Of a stretch of DNA of 49,291 nucleotides, positions 41,447 to 49,234 are shown in pieces (the first letter of the stretch is position 1; each line of letters begins with the position of its first letter). Below the pieces are notes generated by a model. That model was not told where the DNA came from. It made no database searches and saw only the letters and a program-made list of their open reading frames with translations. The stretch is from Kiritimatiellia bacterium (lineage in GTDB: Bacteria; Verrucomicrobiota; Kiritimatiellia; RFP12; UBA1067), in assembly GCA_017405115.1 (NCBI GenBank), contig JAFRBA010000112.1:1-49291 (forward strand), read 5' to 3'. The position numbers were made by a program, and so were the translations under genes.

Positions 41447-43459
41447 ATGAGAACGATGATAGGAATTGCGGCGGCGGTTGCTGTGAGCACATTGGCGGCG
41501 GAATGCAAGGATGGCGTCTGCCCTCTGCCCTCTGGCGGAGAGGCGACCTATACGGTGCTGTCGCCCGTGCCGGAGTCCGCCGTGGAACCAATCAAGCCCG
41601 CGCCTCGCCTCAAGTCGCTGGACGGAAAGACGATTGCGCTCGTGGGCGGCAGTTTCATGGCGAACGTAACGCATCACGAGCTGAAGCGGCTCATCCTTGC
41701 CGAGCATCCTACGGCGAAGGTGTATGTGTTGAGCGAAATCGGTTCTGCCGGACCATATCCGCGTCCAGGCGTGGTGCGGCGCGAGAAGGACGAGTTTCAG
41801 CGCAAGCTCAAGGAGTTCAAGATCGATGCCGTCGTTTCGGGCAACGGCGGCTGCGGACTCTGCACGCCGAAGGAAACAGGTTCGTGCATCGCCGCCGAGG
41901 TGCTGGGTATTCCGTCCGTGATGATCGCCGCGCCAGGCTTCGTGAAGCAGGCGAAGAGCGCGGCGGCATCGGCAGGGCTTAAGGAACTGCGAATCGCGGA
42001 ATATCCTGGAGCGTTCGCAAGCCACCCGCGCGAGGAGCTTCTGGAGAATACGCGCAAGGTGCTGTGGCCGCAGGTGAAGGCGGGGTTGATGGGAGCGAAG
42101 GGCATCCGACAGACGACAACCGATAGTCGAACGTCGGTTGTCGAAAGTCAAATCTCCGGCACCTTCGCAGAGATACAGCAGATATTCCTCGACTCCGGCT
42201 GGACGGACGGCTTGCCTGTTGTGCCGCCGACAGAAAAGGCAGTAGAAGCATTTCTCAGTTTCACCGACCTTGAGCCCGACCATTCGCTCGGCGCGATTCC
42301 GCCCGCACAGCGCGACGTGACGGTGCATCATGTTGCCGTCAACGGCGTAATGGCGGGGTGTCCGCCGGAGTTCATGCCTATTCTCCTTGCATTCGTCGAG
42401 GCGATGAAGGACGGCGACTTCAGGCGCATTCTCGCCTCGACGCACGCTTGGACGCCATACTGCTGGCTGAACGGACCTGTCGCCCGCCAGCTCGGCTTCG
42501 ACTGCGGACAGGGCGAAATCAACGAGCCGAAGAATGCGCAGCTTGGGCGCTTCATCAGCCTCGCCATGCTTAACCTGGGCGGCTACCGCGTGAAGGAGAA
42601 CCGCATGGGCACGTTCGGCTACCTGATGCCGTGGTGTCTAGTGGAAGACGAGGCGGCCGCGCTGAAGGTCGGCTGGAAACCGTACCAGATGCAGCGCGGG
42701 TACTCCATCGACGACTCCACGCTCACCGCCGCGTCATCGATCAACTGGGGCAACAATCTCGTGCCGGCCACGTCCGACGGCGGGCGCATCAAGGACATGA
42801 TGGCGTGGGACGCGGCCGAGAAATCCCAGATGGCCGTCGCGAGCGGGATGCCTTGCACCTACCGCACGTTCTTCATCACCGAAGGCGTTGCGTGCGACCT
42901 TGCGAAAACATACCAGTCGAAGGACGCGCTCTGCAACGCGTTGGAGGAGACGGCGAGGATTCCTCTTGGCCAGCGTACGTTTGCGAACTATTGGGGCAAC
43001 CCCGGAAGTGCGTTTGATCCCGCGAAGTATCCGCTCCGTTATCATGAAAGGCGGATCATTCGCAATGAAAACGCGGACGAAACCATGACACCTCCATGGC
43101 TGGAATGGACAGGGATGGAGCGGATGGAAACCGTCCCCGCAATGGCATCCGGCAAGAGCGCGTTCATCGTGACTGGCGACCCGTCGCGCAACAAAGTCCT
43201 GACAGTTCCCGGCGGCGGTTTTGCGACAATCAAGATCGTGCTTCCAAAGGCGTGGGATGCGCTCATGGCGGCGCGCGGCTACAAACCGCTAGCCGACTTC
43301 CGCCTCACGACCGACCTCAAGCCCGACACGCCGACGGCTAGGCCGCGCAGGACGCCTACGCATACCGGCGACCGTGGCGACCGGCCATACGGCGCTCGGA
43401 AGCAGCGGAATGGCGAGCGTTCCCGCGACCCGCAACGTCGACGCGAACGCCGCTGGTGA
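41447..43459 (+). CDS. Exported UGSC-like two-domain protein
   Basis: 670 residues from ATG 41447 after AGAAAGGAA. Signal peptide, then a UGSC-type domain with the redox-like motif C136-G-L-C139 (GGCGLCTPKETGSC), a linker made of CGATAGTCGAACGTCGG-type words, and a second domain (DGLPVVPPTEKAVEAF, HHVAVNGVMAGCPPEF) normally found next to or fused with UGSC proteins. In many relatives the first Cys is selenocysteine; here it is Cys. The last 45 or so residues are Arg-rich and unlike the rest, so the 3' end may be frameshifted. Confidence 0.7.
   Translation: MRTMIGIAAAVAVSTLAAECKDGVCPLPSGGEATYTVLSPVPESAVEPIKPAPRLKSLDGKTIALVGGSFMANVTHHELKRLILAEHPTAKVYVLSEIGSAGPYPRPGVVRREKDEFQRKLKEFKIDAVVSGNGGCGLCTPKETGSCIAAEVLGIPSVMIAAPGFVKQAKSAAASAGLKELRIAEYPGAFASHPREELLENTRKVLWPQVKAGLMGAKGIRQTTTDSRTSVVESQISGTFAEIQQIFLDSGWTDGLPVVPPTEKAVEAFLSFTDLEPDHSLGAIPPAQRDVTVHHVAVNGVMAGCPPEFMPILLAFVEAMKDGDFRRILASTHAWTPYCWLNGPVARQLGFDCGQGEINEPKNAQLGRFISLAMLNLGGYRVKENRMGTFGYLMPWCLVEDEAAALKVGWKPYQMQRGYSIDDSTLTAASSINWGNNLVPATSDGGRIKDMMAWDAAEKSQMAVASGMPCTYRTFFITEGVACDLAKTYQSKDALCNALEETARIPLGQRTFANYWGNPGSAFDPAKYPLRYHERRIIRNENADETMTPPWLEWTGMERMETVPAMASGKSAFIVTGDPSRNKVLTVPGGGFATIKIVLPKAWDALMAARGYKPLADFRLTTDLKPDTPTARPRRTPTHTGDRGDRPYGARKQRNGERSRDPQRRRERRW
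42109..42152 (+). repeat. Word-repeat insert in the UGSC-like gene
   Basis: Imperfect repeats of CGACAACCGATAGTCG and GTCGGTTGTCGAAAGTC fill the linker between the two domains (residues RQTTTDSRTSVVESQ). Confidence 0.55.
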
Positions 43460-43473
43460 ATTTCTTACTTGGA

Positions 43474-43556
43474 CTAAATTTCCTGTAGATTTTCGCCGAC
43501 GGATGCGTTCTTAGTTGGTGGAAGGCAAGAAAGCCACCGCAAGAAAGGAACCGGTC
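43474..43556 (+). promoter_or_regulatory. Shared leader motif, copy B
   Basis: CTAAATTTC, TGTAGATT (43484-43491), 13 nt, GCGTTCTTAG (43505-43514), a GGTGG/CCACC hairpin and AGAAAGGAA. Confidence 0.7.
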
Positions 43557-45083
43557 ATGAACAAGTCTATCATCATTTGCGCCGTCGCGCTCTTTGGGTT
43601 CGCCGCGTTCGCACAGTACGGACGGCAGTTTGAGCCGATGGAAATGGAATACGACGGTTTGCAGTACCAGCAGCTGGCCAGCAACACCAATGGCACGGAC
43701 AAGCCGGCATTGCTTGTCTTTCTGCACGGAGGCCACGCCAGAGGCAAAGACAACCAGGCGCAGCTTCAGCTCCAGGCAGTGAAGGACATCAAAGACTATA
43801 TCCTGAAGAACGACATTCCGGCGTACTTTCTTGTGCCCCAGTGTCCAAGCGGCTATGAATGGATCCCCAACAGAGGGATTCCGGGATGCCAAGACAAGGT
43901 AGTCGGATTTGTCGAGAAATGCGCTGCCGAGAAAAGCGTGGATACGAATCGAATCTACATCGCGAGTGTGTCGATGGGCTCGTGGGCATCATGGCGCATC
44001 GTCAAGGAGAACCCACGGCTGTTCGCCGCGGCGTTCATCGCCTCGGGTGCGCCGAAAGACGTTTCTCCTGAAGACTTCAAGGGCATTCCCCTTAATGTAA
44101 CGGTTGGATCACGGGAACGCACCGTCGACGAACTGAAGGCATTTGCCGACAATGTCAAGAAGACCGGTGGAACAATCAGATTTGACGTCCTCGAAGGATG
44201 CGGCCACCAAAGAGCATGCAGCGCCGCCTTTACGGCCGAGCGCCTTGATTGGCTTTTCGCGCAGAAAAGGCAAGACATTGCAAAGAATAACGTAGAAAAG
44301 CCAGAAGGCTCATTTCTTCCATTTGGCGAAACGACAAACACCGCAAAAATCGCGCAGTGCCCGGTGACGAATGGGGAGTATGCGCAGTTTGTGAAGGAAA
44401 CCGGACACGAGCCGCCGCGCTACTGGAAGAACGGTAATTTCCCCGAGGGTAAGGAGAAGCATCCCGTACTGTGGGTCTCGCTCCGCGACGCCGAGGCGTA
44501 TTGCGCGTGGCTCGGGAAGAACGATGCGGCGCATACCTACCGCCTGCCGACGGAGGCGGAATGGGAATCCGCGGCAGGCGCGACGCCGCACGACGCGGAG
44601 TTCAACTTCAACGGCGTGATTGCCGCGCAGCTGCTCAAAAAGGACAAGGACAGGCTCGTGGAGTTCGTGCATCCGAAGTCCGAGCTGAACGGAAAGAAGC
44701 AGAAGCTCTCGGAGGTGATTGCCATTTCGCCCAACGGCGGCGTCCGTGGCTGGGTGAACCACCGGAACTACACGGGATTCATCTACACGGACCTCTTCAA
44801 GGAGATTTCGGACGCCGGAGGCTGGACGACGCCCGTCGACGCCTATCAGCAGACTAAGACAGCCTGCGGCGCGCTCGACATGTGGGGCAACTGCTGGGAA
44901 TGGACTTCGACGGAAATCGTCGCCCAGAACGGCGCGGAGCGCGGCAAGAAAGTCAACGCCATCAAGGGCGGCTCGTGGTATGCGAACAAGAGCTCGTGCC
45001 GCACCGACTACAGCGGCGAAGGCCGCCGCCCCGAGGTCTGCTACAACACGGTCGGATTCCGTGTGGTGCAGATCGCCAAATGA
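43557..45083 (+). CDS. Secreted esterase-SUMF1 fusion protein
   Basis: 508 residues. Signal peptide MNKSIIICAVALFGFAAFAQ, almost that of the gene at 38055. Residues about 30-245 form an alpha/beta hydrolase of the PHB depolymerase/feruloyl esterase type: oxyanion FLHGGHARG, nucleophile in IASVSMGSWASW, His in EGCGHQRAC. Residues about 265-508 form a SUMF1 domain (CPVTNGEYAQFVKETG, YRLPTEAEWESAAG, MWGNCWEWTST, GGSWYANKSSCR). The fusion suggests a SUMF1 fold used as a binding or accessory domain for an esterase. Confidence 0.85.
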   Translation: MNKSIIICAVALFGFAAFAQYGRQFEPMEMEYDGLQYQQLASNTNGTDKPALLVFLHGGHARGKDNQAQLQLQAVKDIKDYILKNDIPAYFLVPQCPSGYEWIPNRGIPGCQDKVVGFVEKCAAEKSVDTNRIYIASVSMGSWASWRIVKENPRLFAAAFIASGAPKDVSPEDFKGIPLNVTVGSRERTVDELKAFADNVKKTGGTIRFDVLEGCGHQRACSAAFTAERLDWLFAQKRQDIAKNNVEKPEGSFLPFGETTNTAKIAQCPVTNGEYAQFVKETGHEPPRYWKNGNFPEGKEKHPVLWVSLRDAEAYCAWLGKNDAAHTYRLPTEAEWESAAGATPHDAEFNFNGVIAAQLLKKDKDRLVEFVHPKSELNGKKQKLSEVIAISPNGGVRGWVNHRNYTGFIYTDLFKEISDAGGWTTPVDAYQQTKTACGALDMWGNCWEWTSTEIVAQNGAERGKKVNAIKGGSWYANKSSCRTDYSGEGRRPEVCYNTVGFRVVQIAK

Positions 45084-45101
45084 GGCGAGCGACGCACTGT
45101 C

Positions 45102-46421
45102 CTACCGTGGCGAAGGCCGCGGTGCGGGCCTGAAGCGGTTCTGGAAGCGCATGGAACCGCCGCGACGTTCAAGGAAGCGAGCGTGGGCGTCGCGGGCCGC
45201 CTTCAGACGGCCAACAGCATCAGCGATTTCGGCGTTTTCGGGAAAGCGCTCCGCAAGGTGCTCCGCGGCGGTAAGCGCGCGGGTGATCTCGGCGTCCCGC
45301 TTGTCCTGGTTTTCAGCGTTGATAGTCGTCACCACCATCGCCAGCGACTGCGCGGCGGATGCGGCTTCGCGTTCCGTGGCGGCGAGGGCGCGGTTTGTCT
45401 TGACATAGCCGACGGCGAGCGCGGCGACAAATGCGGCAAGGAGAACTGACGCGGCGGCGATGCCGGAAGCGGCAATCGGGTTGCGCCGGGCGAAGAGACG
45501 AAATCTCCGGAATGGCGACGGCGGATTTGCCGCGACGGGCTTGTGGGCGAGGAAGCGGCGAAGGTCGTCGAGCATCGCGTCCATGCTTTCGTAGCGGCGG
45601 GACGGATCTTGCGCAGTCGCCTTTGCACAAATGGCGGCAAAGTCGGGAGGGACAAGCGGCGGTTTCATCGAAACCGCCCTACCATGCGTGGTTGTATCCG
45701 GTAGGGCGGCATCGATGATGCCGCCGCTCGGCGCGTTGGGGACAACGCGCCCTACCAATTCACCCAAGGTTACGCCAAGGGCGTACTGGTCGCTCGATTC
45801 CGTCGCCTTGGCGCCGTCCAGCAATTCCTGTGCCATGTAGCGGCGCGTGCCTCCATCGCCTGCCGAATTGGCAAGGCCGAAGTCGCCGAGCTTCGCAATG
45901 CCGCTTTCGCCGATGAAGATGTTGGATGGCTTCACATCGCGATGGATGACGCCGCAGCGGTGGGCGTAGGAAAGCGCCTCGGCGATTTGCACGCCAAGGC
46001 GGGCGACATCTTCGGCTGACATGAATGTGCTGTGGGTTGCAGTCTTGCCGCGCATGAGCTCCATCGCAAACCACGACTGGTCTTGCGCTGTTCCCGCCGC
46101 ATAGACCTGAACGATGTTTGGATGGTGGAGCTGCGCGATTGTCCGTGCCTCGGTAGGCAAGGTTTGAGAGGTTTGAGGGGTTTGAGAGGTTTGAGACGTT
46201 TGAGGGGGTTGAGGGACTATTTTAAGCGCGACTTCGCGTTCAAGGGAGATTTGCTCTGCGAGATAGACCGTTCCCATGCCGCCGCGTCCGAGAAGCGATT
46301 TGATGTGGAAGTCCGGGATTTCAGGCGGCGCGTGGGGACACGCGCCCTCCCTCCCCAATTCGTCGAGTTCCGCCGCGAGCGAGCGCAACGCGTCGGTCAA
46401 TTGTATTTCTGGTTCGTTCAT
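45102..46421 (-). CDS. Transmembrane Ser/Thr protein kinase (PknB-like)
   Basis: 439 residues. Kinase domain from about residue 38: GRGGMGTVYLAEQ, catalytic Lys in EVALKIV, HRDVKPSN, GDFGLAN. A membrane helix (IAASGIAAASVLLAAFVAAL) lies at about 320-345, with a short extracytoplasmic part of about 95 residues, shorter than many relatives. Two translated repeats interrupt the kinase: a QTS-rich insert after the catalytic Lys, encoded by 9-nt words, and a hairpin-module insert (GRAVSMKPP) before the C-terminal lobe end. It follows an ECF sigma gene, a pairing common in PVC bacteria, and may control that sigma factor. Confidence 0.88.
   Translation of the reverse strand: MNEPEIQLTDALRSLAAELDELGREGACPHAPPEIPDFHIKSLLGRGGMGTVYLAEQISLEREVALKIVPQPPQTSQTSQTPQTSQTLPTEARTIAQLHHPNIVQVYAAGTAQDQSWFAMELMRGKTATHSTFMSAEDVARLGVQIAEALSYAHRCGVIHRDVKPSNIFIGESGIAKLGDFGLANSAGDGGTRRYMAQELLDGAKATESSDQYALGVTLGELVGRVVPNAPSGGIIDAALPDTTTHGRAVSMKPPLVPPDFAAICAKATAQDPSRRYESMDAMLDDLRRFLAHKPVAANPPSPFRRFRLFARRNPIAASGIAAASVLLAAFVAALAVGYVKTNRALAATEREAASAAQSLAMVVTTINAENQDKRDAEITRALTAAEHLAERFPENAEIADAVGRLKAARDAHARFLERRGGSMRFQNRFRPAPRPSPR
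45658..45756. repeat. Composite of three hairpin modules in the kinase gene
   Basis: M1 at 45658-45683, M2 at 45700-45725 (GGTAGGGCGGCATCGATGAT start) and M3 at 45730-45756 (arms GGCGCGTTG and CAACGCGCC, then CTACC). On the coding (minus) strand M1 is read as GRAVSMKPP, the only stop-free frame on that strand. Confidence 0.85.
46161..46215 (-). repeat. Nine-nucleotide word repeat in the kinase gene
   Basis: Six units of GGTTTGAGA with small changes. Nine bases keep the frame; on the coding strand each unit gives Gln-Thr-Ser or Gln-Thr-Pro. Sits between the catalytic-Lys strand and the C-helix. Confidence 0.8.
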
Positions 46422-46466
46422 GTCGCACCTCTACGATTCCTCGCCAACACTCTCTTTGTAAGTTTC

Positions 46467-46520
46467 AGCCACAAAGGACACAAAGGTTGTACCGTCCCTT
46501 CCTTTGTGTTCTTTGTGGCT
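46467..46520 (-). terminator. Hairpin between sigma factor and kinase genes
   Basis: Arms AGCCACAAAGGACACAAAGG (46467-46486) and CCTTTGTGTTCTTTGTGGCT (46501-46520), 19 of 20 paired plus one G-U, 14-nt loop. It could attenuate or process the transcript between the two genes. It is built of CACAAAG words. Confidence 0.55.
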
Positions 46521-46524
46521 AAAA

Positions 46525-47121
46525 TCACTTCTTGAAGCATGACAACTCCATTAGTTTCTGCTGCAGGCGTTCGAGGGCGCGAACGTAGCGGATGGACGCC
46601 GCCTTGGGCTCGATGCCAAGCGCGGCAGCGCACTCCGAGTTGCCCATGCCGTCGAAGTGGCGAAGGACGATGATTGCGCGGTCGTTCTCGGGAAGCGCGG
46701 CGACCGCGGCGCGAAGGAGCGCATGGCGTTCGTTGCGATCCACGCGCGAAAGCGGAGAGGTGACGTCCGCCGCGAACTGGCCCCAGTTGAGCGCTCCCGG
46801 AACTGCCGTCGTCGCTGCGTCGTCTCTGACTTCGGCCTCCCTGTAGGCGTCGCGCCCGGCGGCCTGAAGGTTCTTGCGCTCGATGTCGGCGAGTGTCTGT
46901 AGAAGGATCGTCCGCAGCTTGAAGTAGATCGGCACGTCCTCATTCTGCACGAAATACGGGAGGCGCTTCGCCGCGGCAAGATAGACCTCCTGCATCATGT
47001 CCTCGTGGGACATGCGCTTCAGGAGAATCGGGTTCAGCCGCCTTTCTACAAGCGACAGGAGGCGAGCGCGGTGTTCCGCGAACGCCTCGGCAAGGCTTTG
47101 CGACGTGAACTCGTTTTCCAT
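46525..47121 (-). CDS. ECF-type RNA polymerase sigma factor
   Basis: 198 residues from ATG 47121. Region 2 (MSHEDMMQEVYLAAAKRLP) and region 4 (LPENDRAIIVLRHFDGMGNS then ECAAALGI, a helix-turn-helix ending in a basic helix) are clear; region 3 is short, as in ECF factors. No anti-sigma gene follows; instead a transmembrane kinase gene lies 103 nt downstream, typical of kinase-linked ECF groups in PVC bacteria. The start is supported by a promoter that gives a leaderless mRNA. Confidence 0.87.
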   Translation of the reverse strand: MENEFTSQSLAEAFAEHRARLLSLVERRLNPILLKRMSHEDMMQEVYLAAAKRLPYFVQNEDVPIYFKLRTILLQTLADIERKNLQAAGRDAYREAEVRDDAATTAVPGALNWGQFAADVTSPLSRVDRNERHALLRAAVAALPENDRAIIVLRHFDGMGNSECAAALGIEPKAASIRYVRALERLQQKLMELSCFKK

Positions 47122-47128
47122 GCCGCAT

Positions 47129-47137
47129 ATTCTACCA
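47129..47137 (-). promoter_or_regulatory. Sigma factor promoter, leaderless
   Basis: Minus strand TGG-TAGAAT, -10 at 47134-47129, then seven bases to ATG 47121. Confidence 0.65.
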
Positions 47138-47167
47138 TCTTTTCGCCCAGACAGCCACTTCCAGGGT

Positions 47168-47478
47168 CGCATCCGCGAATCGCGCATCCGTGCAATTCGC
47201 TCATGGGACGCTGCGCGGCGGTGCCGCCCGACCCGTATTTCGCGGGCACCCCCGGCAGGATTTTGACGCTCGCGCATAGCGCTCGCCTGTGCGCACGGGT
47301 GTCAAAATCCCGTCGGACCCGCGAAAGTGCTCTCGTGCGGCACCGCCTCTCCGCGCCCCGTCGCGAACCAAGTGCAAAGCCTGGAGCCGCCTGGACCGCC
47401 GAAATCCGGATCGGGAGCAGCGTCGGACGGCAAGGCGGCGTTGTCGCGTTTTGCGCGCCAGAACGATTCGCGGATGCG
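47168..47478. repeat. Inverted repeats between sigma factor and argS
   Basis: An imperfect palindrome of 131 nt (47217-47347): arms start GGCGGTGCCGC and end GCGGCACCGCC, with ATTTTGAC (47260-47267) facing GTCAAAAT (47301-47308). Separately, CGCATCCGCGAATC (47168-47181) is inverted at 47465-47478. No gene is visible in this 442-nt gap. Confidence 0.65.
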
Positions 47479-47514
47479 CTCCGCCCGTGAGCGTGCATCT
47501 TTCCGCCGCGGGAT

Positions 47515-47525
47515 TATGCTATACT
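47515..47525 (+). promoter_or_regulatory. argS promoter
   Basis: TTATGC-TATACT: extended -10 with the hexamer at 47520-47525. AGAAGGAAG and GGAG follow before ATG 47564. Confidence 0.6.
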
Positions 47526-47563
47526 ATAGCACGACAACAATACAGAAGGAAGATGCGGAGAAC

Positions 47564-49234
47564 ATGGAACTCAGTTCAACAGTAAGGGCGGCCTTTGAAA
47601 AGGCGTTTCCGGGAGAGGACTTCGACGGCGTTCGGGTTGTGCCCGCCACAGACCCGAAGTTCGGAGACTACCAGTGCAACGACGCGCTCAAGTTCGCAAA
47701 GCGCCTTGGCATGAAGCCGCGCGACGTGGCCGCGAAAGTCGCGGAAGGCATGGAGCCGTCCCTCAGGGTGGAGATCGCAGGGCCGGGGTTCCTCAACCTG
47801 ACGGTGTCGCCGGAGTGGCTCGACGCCGGTCTTGCCGACCTTGCCGCAAAGCCGGCCTGCGGCATTCCGCAGACCGGCGCGGGCAGGCGCATCGTCATCG
47901 ACTACTCGTCGCCGAACGCCGCCAAGCAGATGCATATCGGCCACATCCGCTCCACCGTGATCGGCGGCGCGCTCGACCGCATCTTCCGGGCGCTGGGCTA
48001 CGACGTCGTCGCCGACAACCACCTCGGCGACTGGGGGACCCAGTTTGGAATACTCATAAAGGGCTATCGCGAGTGCCTTTCGCAGGAGGAGCGCGACAAC
48101 CTGACCGTCGCAAGCCTGGAGAAGTGCTATGTCCTGTCCGCTGCGAAGGCGAAGGAGGACGAGGCGTGGAAGGACGCCTGCCGCGCGGAGCTGGTGAAGC
48201 TCCAGCAGGGCGACGCCGACAACATCGCGCTCTGGAAAAGGTTCGTCGAAATCTCGATAGGCGAGTTTGAGCGCATGTACCGCCAGCTCGGCGTGCGCTT
48301 CGACACCTACCGCGGCGAATCGTACTACAACGACACCATGCCCGGGGTGGTCGCCAGGCTGCAGGAGATGGGCCTCGCGGTCGAGAGCGAAGGCGCGCTC
48401 GTCGTCAACTTGGAGGACGAGAAGCTTGGCGTCGCGATAGTCCGCAAGTCCGACGGGGGCTACAACTACACGACAAGCGACCTTGCGTGCGTGAAGACGC
48501 GCGTCGAGGAATACGACCCCGAGCGCATCATATACGTCACCGACGCGCGGCAGCAGCTCCATTTCAGGCAGTGGTTCTCGATCGCGGCCAAGATGGGCTA
48601 CACGGGCGTGAAGCTCGTCCACGTGCCGTTCGGGCTCATGTCCTACCAGGGGAAGGCGATCTCGACGCGCGAGGGGAACCTCATACGCCTCGACGACCTC
48701 CTGTCGGAGGCCAAGCGCCGCGCATACGACATCGTGAAGGAGCGCGGGGGCGACGAGGCGCTCGCCGAGCAGATCGGATACGGGGCCGTGAAGTACTCGG
48801 ACCTGTCCCACGACCCCGCCACGGACATAGACTTCAGCTGGGACAAGGCCCTTGCGCTGGAGGGCAACTCCGGTCCGTATCTGCAGTACGCCTACGCTCG
48901 CGTCTGCTCCCTCATGGCGAAGGCTGGCGTTGACGAGGCGGGCCCGTCCGCCGGCGCCTTCGCGGTCGGCACGCCGGGCGAGAAGCGGCTCGCGCTCCAG
49001 CTGCTGGAGTTCCCCAGTGCGGTCGTGCGCGCGGCCGAGGCCTACAAGCCGTCGGTGCTGGCCGACTACCTGTTCCAGACGGCGCAGCTCTACTCGAGCT
49101 TCTACCAGACCTCGCCGATCCTCAAGAGCGAGGCCGAGGTGCGCGACGCCAGGCTGCGGCTTTGCGCGCTCTTCGGGCGCGTCCTCCGCACGGGGCTCGG
49201 CCTCCTGGGCATCGAGACGCCGTCGCACATCTGA
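47564..49234 (+). CDS. argS: Arginyl-tRNA synthetase
   Basis: 556 residues, full length. Class I enzyme that charges tRNA-Arg. Visible: the N-terminal domain characteristic of ArgS, HIGH motif in NAAKQMHIGHIRST, NHLGDWGTQFG, and a KMSKS-like loop KAISTREGN with the first Lys retained. C-terminal DALR anticodon-binding domain (GNSGPYLQYAYARVCS onward). The start is chosen for GGAG 6 nt before ATG 47564; the open frame extends upstream without any similarity. Confidence 0.97.
   Translation: MELSSTVRAAFEKAFPGEDFDGVRVVPATDPKFGDYQCNDALKFAKRLGMKPRDVAAKVAEGMEPSLRVEIAGPGFLNLTVSPEWLDAGLADLAAKPACGIPQTGAGRRIVIDYSSPNAAKQMHIGHIRSTVIGGALDRIFRALGYDVVADNHLGDWGTQFGILIKGYRECLSQEERDNLTVASLEKCYVLSAAKAKEDEAWKDACRAELVKLQQGDADNIALWKRFVEISIGEFERMYRQLGVRFDTYRGESYYNDTMPGVVARLQEMGLAVESEGALVVNLEDEKLGVAIVRKSDGGYNYTTSDLACVKTRVEEYDPERIIYVTDARQQLHFRQWFSIAAKMGYTGVKLVHVPFGLMSYQGKAISTREGNLIRLDDLLSEAKRRAYDIVKERGGDEALAEQIGYGAVKYSDLSHDPATDIDFSWDKALALEGNSGPYLQYAYARVCSLMAKAGVDEAGPSAGAFAVGTPGEKRLALQLLEFPSAVVRAAEAYKPSVLADYLFQTAQLYSSFYQTSPILKSEAEVRDARLRLCALFGRVLRTGLGLLGIETPSHI

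Noticed and set aside
44980..45449. Plus-strand open frames opposite the kinase 3' end
   Set aside because: Antisense to a supported kinase; no domain or ribosome-binding site.
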